A stretch of 64,000 nucleotides of DNA, from assembly GCA_029964075.1 (NCBI GenBank), contig CM057130.1, positions 3,348,001-3,412,000 of the forward strand, read 5' to 3'. A model generated the notes under the pieces. The model saw only the letters and a list, made by a program, of their open reading frames with translations, made no database searches and was not told the DNA's origin. This document shows, in pieces, positions 12,001 to 23,930 of the stretch. The number at the start of each line of letters is the position of its first letter. Positions within the stretch are counted from its first letter, which is position 1. This stretch comes from Patiria pectinifera. Taxonomy: Eukaryota; Echinodermata; Asteroidea; Valvatida; Asterinidae. The translations under genes were made by a program, and so were the position numbers.

Positions 12001-14701
12001 TTGGAACGGGACATTTCGGACATGTAGGATGGTACAAAATCATTTCAAAATGGGATATCCGTATTTTCTTTGCAAAAACCGGTCTTTTGTATTGTAATTA
12101 TCAATCGTTGGATTAATTTCATTGGGCTGACTCTGTTTCAATACCGATTTATTCGGGGCGCGAATAGAATACACTTTGAGAGTCCCTTAACCCTTGTATG
12201 CAATTGGAACGGGACATTTCGGACATGTAGGATGGTACAAAATCATTTCAAAATGGGATATCCGTATTTTCGTTGGAAAACGGTTGTTTTGTACGTAAAT
12301 TATCAATCGTTGGATTAATTTAATTGGGCTGACTCTGTTTCAATACCGATTTATTCGGGGCGCGAATAGAATACACTTTGAGAGTCCCTTAACCCGTGTA
12401 TGCAAGTAGAACGGGACATTTCGGACATTTAGAATGGTACAAAATCATTTCAAATTGGGATATCCGTATTTCGTTGGAAACCGGCTGTTTTGTATTGTAA
12501 TTATCAATCGTTGGATTAAATTCATTGGGCTTACTCTGTTTCAATACCGATTTATTCGGGGCGCGAATAGAATACACTTTGAGAGTCCCTTAACCCGTGT
12601 ATGCAATTGGAACGGGACATTTCGGACATGTAGGATGGTACAAAATCATTTCAAAATGGGATATCCGTATTTTCTTTGCAAAAACCGGTCTTTTGTATTG
12701 TAATTATCAATCGTTGGATTAATTTCATTGGGCTGACTCTGTTTCAATACCGATTTATTCGGGGCGCGAATAGAATACACTTTGGATGTCCCTCAACCCG
12801 TGTTTGCAATTGGAACGGGACATTTCGGACATTTAGGATGGTACAAAATCATTTCAAAGTGGGATATCCGTATTTTCTTTGCAAAAACCGGTCTTTTGTA
12901 TTGTAATTATCAATCGTTGGATTAATTTCATTGGGCTGACTCTGTTTCAATACCGATTTATTCGGGGCGCGAATAGAATACACTTTGGATGTCCCTCAAC
13001 CCGTGTATGCAATTGGAACGGGACATTTCGGACATGTAGGATGGTACAAAATCATTTCAAAATGGGATATCCGTATTTTCTTTGCAAAAACCGGTCTTTT
13101 GTATTGTAATTATCAATCGTTGGATTAATTTCATTGGGCTGACTCTGTTTCAATACCGATTTATTCGGGGCGCGAATAGAATACACTTTGGATGTCCCTC
13201 AACCCGTGTATGCAATTGGAACGGGACATTTCGGACATTTAGGATAGTACAAAATCATTTCAAAATGGGATATCCGTATTTTCGTTGGAAAACGGCTGTT
13301 TTGTACGTTAATTATCAATCGTTGGATTAATTTCATTGGGCTGACTCTGTTTCAATACCGATTTATTCGGGGCGCGAATAGAATACACTTTGGATGTCCC
13401 TCAACCCGTGTATGCAATTGGAACGGGACATTTCGGACATTTAGGATGGTACAAAATCATTTCAAAATGGGATATCCGTATTTTCGTTGGAAAACCGGTC
13501 TTTTGTATTGTAATTATCAATCGTTGGATTAATTTCATTGGGCTGACTCTGTTTCAATACCGATTTATTCGGGGCGCGAATAGAATACACTTTGGATGTC
13601 CCTCAACCCGTGTATGCAATTGGAACGGGACATTTCGGACATTTAGGATGGTACAAAATCATTTCAAATGGGACATCCGTACTTTCTTTGGAAAACGGCT
13701 GTTTTGTTCGTTAATTATCAATCGTTGGATTTAAATTAATTGGGCTGACTCTGTTTCAATACCGATTTATTCGGGGCGCGAATAGAATACACTTTGAGAG
13801 TCCCTTAACCCGTGTATGCAATTGGAACGGGACATTTCGGACATTTAGGATGGTACAAAATCATTTCAAATGGGATGTCCGTACTTTCTTTGGAAAACGG
13901 CTGTTTTGTACGTTAATTATCAATCGTTAGATTAATTTAATTGGGCTGACTCTGTTTCAATACCGATTTATTCGGGGCGCGAATAGAATACACTTTAAGA
14001 GTCCCTCAACCCGTGTATGCAAGTGGAACGGGACATTTCGGACATGTAGGATGGTACAAAATCATTTCAAAATGGTATATCCGTATTTTCTTTGCAAAAA
14101 CCAGTCTTTTGTATTGTAATTATCAATCGTTGGATTAATTTCATTGGGCTGACTCTTTTTCAATACCGATTTATCCGGGGCGCGAATAGAATACACTTTG
14201 AGAGTCCCTTAACCCGTGTATGCAATTGGAACGGGACATTTCGGACATTTAGGATGGTACAAAATCATTTCAAATGGGATGTCCGTACTTTCTTTGGAAA
14301 ACGGCTGTTTTGTACGTTAATTATCAATCGTTAGATTAATTTAATTGGGCTGACTCTGTTTCAATACCGATTTATTCGGGGCGCGAATAGAATACACTTT
14401 AAGAGTCCCTCAACCCGTGTATGCAATTGGAACGGGACATTTCGGACATTTAGGATGGTACAAAATCATTTCAAAATGGGATATCCGTATTTTCTTTGCA
14501 AAAACCTGTCTTTTGTATTGTAATTATCAATCGTTGGATTAATTTCATTGGGCTGACTCTGTCTCAATACCGATTTATTCGGGGCGCGAATAGAATACAC
14601 TTTGGATGTCCCTCAACCCGTGTTTGCAATTGGAACGGGACATTTCGGACATTTAGGATGGTACAAAATCATTTCAAAATGGGATATCCGTATTTTCTTT
14701 A
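6001..14701 (+). repeat. 202-203 bp satellite array with higher-order repeats
   Basis: About 43 head-to-tail monomers. Each carries TTCAATACCGATTTATTCGG, GGGCGCGAATAGAATACAC, AACGGGACATTTCGGACAT, TGGTACAAAATCATTTCAAA and TATCAATCGTTGGATT. Monomer length alternates between 202 and 203, depending on GGAAAACC versus GCAAAAACC. Variants (GAGAGTCCCTTAACCC versus GGATGTCCCTCAACCC; TTTAGG versus TGTAGG; a lost A in CAAATGGGATGTCC) recur in the same order at 7421-9845, 9846-12069 and 12070-14495. This defines a higher-order repeat of 12, 11 and 12 monomers. The array begins inside the N gap and ends abruptly at about 14701. Every monomer happens to leave one frame open; this is not evidence of coding. 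Confidence 0.97.
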
Positions 14702-15320
14702 CCTGCGTACGTACGTGTCATAAAAGTATCGTAGAGGGCGCTAAACAACCCTGTAGTTTGGGAAAAGAAAATTGCGTTCTGGCCGTTTGAGCATTAATTT
14801 TTATGAAAAAAAGGAAAGAAAAATGTGAAATGAGGCACCCCCGGGACATTTTGGCAAAAATAAATAGGAATTCCTGTTTAAACAGGATTCTCATGCCTAG
14901 GACCCGGTCCTTCCCGCAACGCACCACTACTTGAGTGGCAGTCTGGCGGATATAGCGCCCTCTCACCGGCTTTAAGGCAGAACCTTTATTCAGCAACGTT
15001 AACATTTATAACATTAACATTCCCAATTCTTAAAATAAATTGCTACAGTTTTCATTACGATTTACTTTAGAGTCGAATAAACAACAGTTTCAGTTATTTA
15101 AGGTAATTCACCGTGATAAGAAGTTGAACTTCCTTTATAAATCCTTTTCCCCTAAGGTTTATTTGCAATGACTGTTTAGGGCCACCGTAGTGGTAATCTT
15201 CACGGCGGCGCGCCGCCGTAAAAATAGTGCCTAACCGAAAATCCGGCCAGCCGAAAATCCGGCCTGATTTTCGTGCCAAGATCAGCCTGGTGGAGCGCAT
15301 TGGGTTTTTTTTAGAATAAA
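14702..15320. other. Unique DNA between satellite and MRPL23 with a GC-rich palindrome
   Basis: Transition from satellite to gene. It contains a perfect 18-bp palindrome, ACGGCGGCGCGCCGCCGT, at 15202-15219, about 100 bp before the MRPL23 start codon, and a short direct repeat CCGAAAATCCGGCC at about 15236-15263. These may mark the MRPL23 promoter, but no start site can be fixed. Confidence 0.45.
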
Positions 15321-18300
15321 ATGTCACGGTTTTTAAGGTAAATAACTTCATAAATGTTTATAGCATATGTTGTTTTGGTTGTAGGTTACAGAGGACAATA
15401 ATGTATCTAAATCGGAAGTTAAATTCAAATAATTTATAGGGAATAGGCCTATGTAGGCCTACTGCAGGAGTCGTCGCCGGGGGCCTAGTTTTCGTTCGCA
15501 GTAAATAGCGCCCTCAACTTCCTCAAGCCTTTAAACATGATTTTTTTATTGGCAGTGGATATTTTGCCGGAGACGGCAAACCTTCAGTAAACGTTAGTTT
15601 GCCGGATATGCACTGAACATGCGCAGTTACTGTTTTTTTGTACTTAAAACATTTTCCGGTGACAAATTTTAGTCTGGCTCCATGCCAATATTATCGTTGT
15701 ATTTTTGTATTAACAAGATGGGAATCAGACCATTTTATAATTTTGGACTTTATTTCCCTTTAAAAAAAAATCCTCCAGAGCCACAAATCTGAAAAAGAAA
15801 AAGTAATACTCTGCAATAAAATTAAAATGTTTGAGACATATTAAAATAATAAAAGAAGAATATTCTTATTTATTTGGGGATGGGAAAAAAAACCTTAAAA
15901 TTGTGGCGGAGGTCAGGATTCGAACTCGGGACTTCCCACTCACTAGAGCTATTGCTTAACCACTGCACCAACTGTGCTACACAACTTCGGTGGGAATTTA
16001 ATACATGTTATAATTCAGCCCTATCTTAAAGAGTACAGCGCCCTCTGTTGATATGGATTGCCGCCGGCAAACCTTTAGTAAATGTTAGTTTGCCGGCGTT
16101 ACCTCCGGCAAAATATACACTACCTGTTTGATTACATGAATGAATACTACAAAGAAATGGAGAAAACAATTCGTACAGATCATTAAGCTTTTATAGGCCT
16201 ACATTTTGAAAGTATTTTGGTCAATAACTAATTAACATGATTAACTGATTTATCGCAATTTTAACACATCATGATTCCACGACTTAGTTTCAAGGGATAA
16301 ACAAATGTGAAATCATTACGGGGTACCAACGAAATCAAAGAATAGTTTGTTTTGAAATAAATGCAATTTTTTTATGGCACCAGGGCATGGTTATTGGTTT
16401 GCCATGTTTAAGATGTTTTGTACATGTATGCTCTAACAATTTTGTGCGTACAAAAGTTTCCAAGATGAAAAATTGCAGAATGCGGATTTGGTTACCACAT
16501 CCCCCATAGACTTGTGTGCTTTCATCTGCTTTATTTATATCTCATGAAAAATTGTAAACTCTTGTTGTGCGCACCCGCAGTAGAAATTGTGGAAAGGCTT
16601 ATTCTTTTCGAAACTTTGTCCTTTTTGTCACAACTCTTACTACAGCAACTAGTTGGAGACCACCATCGCCGTCTCCCTAGCTACCATACTCGGGGGATTG
16701 TCATATTTAGGATAACAAAATCCACACTCCAGGGGCACAATCACTCCCACAAAACTCAAAAGACAGAAAGACAAGCATTCATCTGTCTAAGCTTGGACAA
16801 AAACTTTGAGAACCAAAATACTCACTTCAAGGGACAACAAACCATAAATTAAGGCCGAGTAAAAAAAATAATAGTTCTCGTCCGGGTTGTTTTTAAACAT
16901 GATGGAGGCGGGCACTTTTTTTCCTTTTTCTTTCAAGATGGCTGATGGATTCTTTCATTTTTTAAAACTTTTTTGCTGAAACAAAATTGTGTCCAAAGGA
17001 GCCGTAACCCTTTCTACATGGCTACAATTGTGCTGGAAACAGATAAAAATACAGTATATTGACAATATATTTGCAAAATATATTGCAAATGTATGAATTT
17101 AAAAAAATAAAAATAAAAAAAGAGAGGAGGGCGGGGAAAAAAGGAAGCAGCAGGAGACGAGAAACTGGTTTATTTTTTTACTTGGCCTAATCCTGTTATA
17201 TGTCAAACCTATTGGTGTATGATCTGTATTTCCCTCGCAGAATTCATCTGTAAGCATCTATGCAATGTTGGACAACTGCAGACTAATCCTTTACAATTCC
17301 TCCATGCATAGGTACCCGCTGTATGTCAAAGGCAATCCGCAGCGACGAGTGTTCTTCACGGATTTCTTCATAAAGTTGCTGAGGTCGGACAAAGAAAGAC
17401 CGCCCAACGTTGTTACATTTGAATGTCCTGTCACGTAAGTAGCCATGATCACACATTAAAGGGAATATACAACATTTGCAAACATCGGAAAACAAAACTA
17501 CCTTTTTTTTTACGAAAAACCTTACTAGGATGTTGGTAAATGACAGTTTAAAGCATCCTGTAAAATTATGGCACCAGGTGTGAAGTCATTTTCAAGAAAA
17601 TTGGTATTTTGTATAAATTTCCAACGGTGGTCGGTCGACCACCGTAGGAAAAACCTGACTATTTCTCAACTACTGCTCCAATTTATCATTTTTGTTCAGT
17701 CCAAATTTTGTTTGCTATTGGTAACATGTTCATGAACGGGTGCAGGCCAGCTAGAGTGGTTCCATTACCTTACAATTTTCTGGCATCTATAAATTGATCC
17801 ATTTCATCTTTAGTGGAGTCAGGGAACCAGACTCCTCGAACGTTTTTGTTTTTTAAAGTTTTTCCAGCATTTTCGAACACAAAACTTCAAACATGTCAGT
17901 GTAACAATATTTGATCTATTATACTAACCCCTCAAATAGTTAATTTCTGAAAATTACAACAATTGCCAATGATGTACATTCCCTTTAATAATCCTTGAAT
18001 GTGAGGCACCAACTACCCATGTTTTCTATTTTCTTTACTTTGGTAACCCTTTCATACCTTTCTGTCATTCCATGATTTTCAATTGCACTTTGGGTCTGAA
18101 GAAGTAGTAGTACTAGTAGTAGTAAAGTCTGTCACAAGCCAACATGGCTCACTAGGCCGGCGTTTATCTCCGGTTTCAGTGGCATGAAACAACTGAGAAT
18201 ATTTCTATTCCCCCTGGATGGGATGCTAGTCCATTGCACTTACTCCCCAGCTAATGCTGGTACCCATTTATACTCCTGGGTGGAGAGAGGCAAGTGGGGA

Positions 18301-19970
18301 TGAAGTGGCTTGCCCTTGGGTCTGAAGACTCAACCAGAAACAAAATTGACAAATTGCAAAAAGTTCTAGGCCTATAGATTTACACCGCTGTTTATGACTG
18401 CATATTCATATGAGTTTCCTGCTCCATCCAACACAGTCCCCTACAACCCAACTTGCCCAGTTGTTGGGTAGCTGAAAATATAAAATGACTGGCATGCTCA
18501 ATCCAACAGAATCCAGCTGTGCCTTATTTTTCTGTTTGCTGCTGGATCCAACAAAGTCCAACTTGCCGTAACTTACCAGTACCTAAAAGAATCCAACTCT
18601 GAATGTTTTCAGTTGCCCGCTGAATCCAACAGATTCGAACAGGAATATATACAAGGGGTTTACTACTCAATCCAACAGGACCCAGCAGGTAGATAGATAG
18701 TTGGATCCTGTTGGATTGAGCAGGGTTAGGGTTTTAATAAAACGGACCTTGCAAGATGCAATACGTTGTTTTTATCCTGCACAAAGAATTTGTGAGACTA
18801 CTACACTCTGATTGTTTTCCCCTCAGGATGACAAAATTTGACGTCAAAAACTACCTGGAGAGAATCTACAATGTCCCCGTAGCAAGGGTTAACACACATA
18901 TTGTCTACGTGGCATTCAAACGCGACCATAGAAACAGGAGATACAAACCTAAGGATGACTTCAAATTAGCGCATGTCACACTGGTAAGTAGATACACATC
19001 TGTCCTCACCCTCCAAGATCCTTCAAAAATGTTCTAAGAAGTTTTAGAGGATTTTGCAGTATATAAAGTAAGTTTGCGGTAGCACCATGTAACATATCTC
19101 TTTTGTGAGTTTGTGAGGTTCTGAAAAGAACCGGGGGAAACTCAATGTTTCGGAAAGTATGCCTTGCCCATCTGGAGACCAAGTTGGGGCAGGGGACCAA
19201 GTTGGGGTAGGGGATGCTAGACTATCAGTGGGGCAGATGATGGGCAGAGCATGTCGTCCAAAATGGTGATTTTCTCCCCAGTTTTTTTCAGAAACTCTCC
19301 AACTCACAACAGAAATTTGTGAGATCGTGCAACCACAGATTTGCTTTTAGGATTTATGAAGGTACACCTGAGCCTCTGTTTCTTTACGTGGGGCTTGATT
19401 CACAACGAAGAGGTAATCAAATATTTGATAACCTGATTTTGATTTTCGGAAGTGATTTTGTTTTTAACCCTAACCCTCCAGGGTGTTTTGGCTAGAATCC
19501 CTGCCAAACTTTGCAAAATGCAACACTTGTCTTAAATGACAAGCCTGCCCAGTGCAGCAAGATCCATCAGGTCATAAGTCTCGAGGCCAAACTGCCTCAG
19601 AGTCTGTGGTCGCCAACTACAGCAGGATACAACTGTGGCATTGTTCAATGGGATTAGCCTTCATTGTCTCAGAAGTGGCCGTTTATGCACTGGTGTTGAT
19701 AGCTGAATGCATCAAAGTGACCAGATTTTTCAACTTCTCAATGCACTGTGTTGCGTCTGGCAGGGTTAGAATAAAAATGAGTAATTTTGCCTCATTTCTC
19801 TGTTCTTGCAGGGCGAGGGTCAGACCTTCCAGTTTCCAGAGAATCTCTTCACCAAGACGGACGAGGAAAAAACTGATGAAGAATTGATCGAGGAAGTCAA
19901 AGGCAGACAGAAAGTCAGGGACGATCAGCTGCTGAAGCGAAGCGGTGTACCGTCGTGGTTTGGTGTATGA
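15321..19970 (+). CDS. MRPL23: Mitochondrial large ribosomal subunit protein uL23m
   Basis: Exons: 15321-15337, 17312-17434, 18827-18983, 19812-19970 (456 nt, 151 aa). Exon 1 encodes only MSRFL plus two bases and ends AG/gtaaat. Joined to exon 2 it gives MSRFLR-YPLYVKGNPQRRVFF, which places six residues before YPLY, as in vertebrate MRPL23. All junction phases agree. Exon 2 carries FFTDFFIKLLRS; exon 3 carries MTKFDVKNYLERIYNVPVAR and a basic RDHRNRRYK segment; exon 4 carries GEGQTFQFPENLF, an acidic/basic helix, and the family-typical end GVPSWFGV. Vertebrate proteins are about 153 aa, so it is full length. Known role: component of the mitoribosome large subunit near the exit tunnel, encoded in the nucleus and imported. 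Exons 2-4 are certain; exon 1 is inferred from phase, length and splice site. Intron 1 carries two DNA elements and intron 2 one. Confidence 0.93.
15554..16121. mobile_element. TIR element with internal tRNA-like sequence, copy 1
   Basis: Starts AGTGGATATTTTGCCGGAG and ends with the near-exact inverse CTCCGGCAAAATATACACT. Subterminal GGCAAACCTT-AGTAAACGTTAGTTTGCCGG-type repeats occur at both ends. A second copy lies at 44995-45556 in the same orientation. It lies in MRPL23 intron 1. A reverse-oriented tRNA-like stretch lies at 15903-15982. No protein is encoded, so it is non-autonomous. Confidence 0.85.
15903..15982 (-). other. tRNA-like sequence inside the TIR element, copy 1
   Basis: On the minus strand it reads GTAGCACAGTTGGTGCAGTG and onward, with a box-A-like TGGTGCAGTGGTTAAGC and a box-B-like GAGTTCGAATCCT about 30 nt further on. 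The acceptor stem pairs poorly and a second diverged copy exists, so I read it as a SINE-type tRNA-derived head rather than a working tRNA gene. Confidence 0.65.
16853..17187. mobile_element. PIF/Harbinger-like MITE A
   Basis: Begins GGCCGAGTAAAAAAAATAAT and ends with the inverse TTATTTTTTTACTTGGCC. It is flanked by a TAA target-site duplication (16850-16852 and 17188-17190). Subterminal AGTTCTCGTC and GACGAGAAACT also pair. It lies in MRPL23 intron 1 and has no coding capacity. The three-base TWA duplication is typical of PIF/Harbinger. Confidence 0.8.
17456..17988. mobile_element. TTAA-flanked TIR element with central palindrome, copy 1
   Basis: TTAA at both ends (17456-17459 and 17985-17988) and inverted ends AAAGGGAATATACA / TGTACATTCCCTTT. 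A 34-bp near-palindrome lies at 17618-17651 (first half TTTCCAACGGTGGTCGG). It matches 23141-23655 in inverted orientation over nearly its full length. It lies in MRPL23 intron 2. A TTAA duplication is the piggyBac/Kolobok pattern; the family is not proven. Confidence 0.85.
18135..18345. mobile_element. SINE fragment in MRPL23 intron 2
   Basis: Contains the phrase CCCTGGATGGGATGCTAGTC, then TACTCCTGGGTGGAGAGAGG, then AAGTGGCTTGCCC. The same style of conserved SINE body is seen, more degraded, at 21380-21640. No target duplication was resolved. Confidence 0.5.
18420..18730. repeat. Dispersed repeat with GGATCCAACA-type subrepeats, copy 1
   Basis: Multiple short phrases of the form TCAATCCAACAGAATCCAGC spaced 30-60 bp apart. 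An inverted counterpart lies at 48400-48640, sharing the GTGCCTTATTTT and GGGGTTTACT segments as reverse complements. Family not identified. Confidence 0.6.
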
Positions 19971-20611
19971 ACAGTTGCTGGACACAAAATGGCAGTGAGA
20001 ATCATCTCTGCGCAACGGTGTGTGAAACTGTGGAAAGCAAGAAATGGGATTGTGTCCTTCTCTTGTCTTCAAGAAATTGAGACAAGTGGAGGGATTGAAA
20101 GAGTGCGATTTATGAGGTGTCTGCATAGTGGTTGCAGCCAAGGAGACACTGTGGATTTCACTTCCAAGTTTGAACCCGGACATGGCTTGCAAAGTGATCA
20201 CCATCAATTTAAAATCTGACCGATTTCTGCAAGCATAACCATGCTGTCAAAAAATGCATGGACCATCTGTTGTAGAGTTTTTGTTGTTGAGGTGACTCTG
20301 GATATTTGTGTAGATGATTACTAGTCAATAACTTTGACTTTAATCCCACCACTTCAGCTTCTTTGGACTGTTTTGAAAATCCAGCAAAAAATCTTAAATT
20401 TTTTAACAAATCTGTGAGAAGTGAAAATCTCCAGGGAAACTGTGATTTGTTTTGTAAAATGTTTTCAGGACATGATTCAGTGGAAACTTCTGAATCGAAA
20501 TGCATGTTGAAAGATTAAAACACATAGAATAGAGGAAAAGCTAATCTTTGCCTTTTACTTTTAAATTTTGAAACATGCAGTCGAATGGGTTCAAGTTGAT
20601 GTGTTCTTGTA

Positions 20612-21076
20612 CAGGGTGGTCCAAAAAGAGGTTTACAGTTTTTCAGATCAGATTTCTTGGAATTGGGGAGACACGTTAAAATTGTTTCAAGGTTTGCCTA
20701 AACTACAGCATCTTCATGATATATAGTGAAAACGGCTCTAAAAATGGAGCCCAAATTAAGAAATGGCGATGGTCAAAAACCAACTTATCCGTATGCAAGT
20801 CTATGAGATATGGTCAAAACAATAGCACTGCGCACACAAATAACTGCAATTACTGTAATTCGGTGTACATGACTGCCATATGTGGACAAACTAGTTTTTG
20901 ATCATTTCTCTGTGCCACTATTTTGTACTTTGAGCTTTATTTTTAACGCCATTTTCACCATATACCACCAATATCTTGCAGTTAAGGCATGTCTGAAAAC
21001 AATGTCAACATGTCTGTTCAATTTTGAGAAATCTGCCTCTGGAAAAAGTGTTAAAAAAAATTGGGGGACCACTCTG
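20612..21076. mobile_element. Mariner-type MITE downstream of MRPL23
   Basis: Inverted ends CAGGGTGGTCC (20612-20622) and GGACCACTCTG (21066-21076), each bordered by TA (20610-20611, 21077-21078). A TA target duplication with CAG-type ends fits the Tc1/mariner superfamily. About 465 bp, with no transposase ORF. It lies about 640 bp after the MRPL23 stop and may sit in or near its 3' UTR. Confidence 0.75.
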
Positions 21077-21379
21077 TACATAAACAGAATAAAGGTCTTA
21101 CATGCAGGTTTTTGAATTAACATCCTTATATTTGGTCATAAATATACAAGTACTGTCATTTAAATGATGCAAATGTCCAATGGATCAAAATATAAGTCAT
21201 TGAATAAAACTATATCTTGATGTATGTTCACAGCTGTTGTGTTAAGCTGTCTGTCCCCGGCCAACAATATTTTGCTGGTCCCAGAGGGCCAGCCTCATGT
21301 CCTCTTTATACCTCACTGACTAACTTGTCAGCTTACTGTTAACTGTGAACTGGGCAGTGCTATTGTATAGGATAACCCC

Positions 21380-21640
21380 GCAATGCCAATGAATGGGCTA
21401 AGTCCGTCCCACTGTGTAGACCAGATGCATGAAAAGACTTCCTGTGTGGCATGAAATGACGAAATGTCTAGTCTCCTAACTTGGAATGCTAGTTAATTAA
21501 CTATCAAGTCCATGCAGCTACCTATTTATACACAAGGGTGTAGAGAGGATTGAGTAAGTTAAAGGACACAACTCCAGGCATCAACTGGATTCGAACCCCT
21601 TGTCCTCCCATTGCATATTGTATGGGTGCAGACCAGTAAA
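21380..21640 (-). mobile_element. Degraded tRNA-derived SINE
   Basis: Holds reversed SINE landmarks: TTGGAATGCTAGT, TACCTATTTATACACAAGG, AAAGGACACAAC and a box-B-like GGATTCGAACCCC near 21587. It resembles the elements at about 29440-29620 and 590-715. Orientation is inferred from the box B motif. Confidence 0.5.
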
Positions 21641-21767
21641 TAAAGTCCTGTCATTGACCTATCCTCCCCCATTTTGAGTGGTTATTTCACCAGACCCCTA
21701 AATTTACACCTCTGATATAGGATGCCATTAGCACATAACACTGTACTGAGTCTTTTTGAGATATGGC

Positions 21768-22141
21768 CAGGCGCGGATCGGGGGGGGGGGGATAAAAACA
21801 AACCCAGCTCTGTCGAAAAAAAATTAAAAATCCATAGAAACAAATGCGCCCCCCCCCACCCACCCCTTTCTCTGACACCCAAATTTTTTTACTGGTAATA
21901 ATGTCCGCCTTTGCACAAAATACATGTACCGGTACGTACAGAGCCAGCTTGGTTAGGGGGTATATGGACAATATTCTATGATATAGTGTTAATAATCTTC
22001 GGATTTGAACAGCGCCCCCCTTGAAGGTATGGTACAAGCCCCCTCCCCCGGCCAAGTGTCCGGAGAAAAAACACCTGTCTACGTTTCAGATTTTTTTTTT
22101 GCCGGTGAACCCCCCGCGAAAATTCCTGGATCCGCCCCTGC
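21768..22141. mobile_element. Homopolymer-rich MITE with GGATCCGCC-type ends
   Basis: Left end CAGGCGCGGATCG followed by a long G run; right end GGATCCGCCCCTG. The ends are imperfectly inverted. The interior has long G, C and A runs. It is related in its ends to 26141-26438. Target duplication not resolved. ORFs within are homopolymer artefacts. Confidence 0.5.
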
Positions 22142-22149
22142 TGGCGGAG

Positions 22150-23140
22150 GGCACCGTTTGGTTTTGGCAAATTTGGGTCATACAATGGTTTATTATCCAC
22201 TCAAAAGCCGCCCTCATTTTGTGTCCAACAGTGTCTCAAAAAAAGGGACTAGTAGTGTGCCCAACAAAATAAACACACAAAACGGTGACTGTTTTGCATT
22301 TTCCCCCGATCTCCATACATCTCTTCCCCCGTTTGCATGTTATTCTTATTAGTCTCTAATAATACATGCATGGTGTCCTGGGACCATCGCATTCCCATGG
22401 CCTTGCGGGTACCTTAATCCGGATCTGAAAAGATACATTACCAAAATATTATACATGTACATGTAGTTTGAAATTCTTAATAACCCGCATTATTACAAAA
22501 CTTGCATTTTATTAAAAAAAAGTACATATCCTATATTCGACCATATAAACACAAGTGGAAAGATTATTAAAGCTGTATAACACTTGCTATCTCAAGTTTC
22601 ACCCCGAAAAAAACCCACGATTTGGTTTTGTTTTTGTTTTTCAATTTCTATTTTCCTAGCATTTTAAAAGCATGATTAAAATTGTTTGATTTGCAAAATC
22701 CCACGACAAAGTCATCGAATTGTTTCTTTACAAAATTTAAATGATTGTGCGGCACGACAATAATTCTGCTCTTGCAGGGCGGCCGGTTCACATCCGAGGG
22801 TTGCAGACGCCAAAATCATAATAAAGTGTTGTTTTTTTTTTGTTAAAACAAAACACACAAATTGTGCATGCGTACAAGAAATTATTATTTTTTAAGAGCA
22901 CTAGGTATGCAGGTAAGCAACTTAAACACCAACACAAAAAGGCTGCCCACATATGGTAGGAAATTGTCATTGGCATAAAATAAAGTTGGTAATAAGTACA
23001 AGGTTTTTACACTTATCAATATTCAATAATTAATTGATGAATACATTTTACAAGAAGGCTTGTCCATTCTGCATAATCATTCATGTAATGCGGCTGTCTC
23101 GGAGGAATAGTCTTTGTTTATCATAATCCATTGCATTCTT
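22150..23140. other. Intergenic DNA, nothing recognised
   Basis: AT-rich DNA between MRPL23 and the secreted-protein gene. I see no exon, RNA gene or bounded repeat here. Confidence 0.5.
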
Positions 23141-23655
23141 TTAAAGGGAATGTGTAATTTTCAGAAATTAACTTTATGAGGGGTTTGTATAATAGATCAA
23201 ATATTGTTACACTGACATGTTTGAAGTTTTGTGTTCGAAAATGCTGAAAAACCAAGAAAAACACAAACGGTGGAGTAGTCTGGTTCCCTGACTTCACTAA
23301 AGATAAAATGGATCAATTTATAGATGCCGGAAAATTGTAAGGTAAGGGAACCAGTCTACCTGGCCTGCACCCGTTCATAAACATGTAACCAATAGCAAAC
23401 AAAAATTTGGAATTAAATAAAATGGTGAATTTGGAGGAGAAATTGAAAAATAGTTAGGTTTTTCCAACGGTGGTCGGCCGACCACCGTTGGAAATTTATA
23501 CAAAAATACCATTTTCTTGAAAATGACTTCACACCAGGTGCCATAATTTTACAGGATGCTTTAGACTGTCATTTACCAACATCCTAGTAAGGTATTTTGT
23601 AAAAACTTGGTAGTTCAATATTTTGATGTTTGCAAATGTTGTATATTCCCTTTAA
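23141..23655. mobile_element. TTAA-flanked TIR element with central palindrome, copy 2
   Basis: TTAA at 23141-23144 and 23652-23655, with inverted ends AAAGGGAATGTGTA / TATATTCCCTTT. A perfect 34-bp palindrome lies at 23461-23494 (first half TTTCCAACGGTGGTCGG). It is inverted relative to the copy at 17456-17988. It ends only about 275 bp before the start codon of the secreted-protein gene, so it may overlap that promoter. Confidence 0.85.
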
Positions 23656-23930
23656 TCCTAGAGATACCAAACCATTGCATCCTAAAACACCTCCGCCTAC
23701 AAAAAAATAGCACATGGAAAGTAGAAACAACGTACGGTATAATGCCATACGGTTGCACCTGGAAAATATTAAAAGCGATAAATTTACATTGACTGATGAC
23801 GTCAAACCGAAGCACACTATTCGAAGCCCTGCACTGTTCGGTTCGACTCACTTGGAAAAAAATTGTGTTGTATTTCGATAGTTGTGTTGTAAATTGTGTT
23901 GAATTTCGATAACATTTTCCAACTTTCATC

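Noticed and set aside
6001-14701. CRISPR-like array
   Set aside because: The repeats are 202-203 bp with no short repeat/unique spacer structure, and the host is an animal.
6369-14790. Dozens of 60-143 codon ORFs with nearly the same protein on the plus strand, plus a minus-strand set
   Set aside because: They are the satellite monomer read through; each spans about one monomer, shares the DNA period, and lacks any independent sign of coding.
15903-15982. A functional tRNA gene on the minus strand
   Set aside because: The acceptor stem does not pair well and the sequence is part of a repeated TIR element with a second diverged copy.
19683-20207. 174-codon minus-strand ORF
   Set aside because: It is antisense to the last MRPL23 exon and its 3' UTR, and has no recognisable features.
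22005-22352. Overlapping ORFs of 74-122 codons on both strands
   Set aside because: They come from the homopolymer-rich MITE at 21768-22141 and have no domain similarity.
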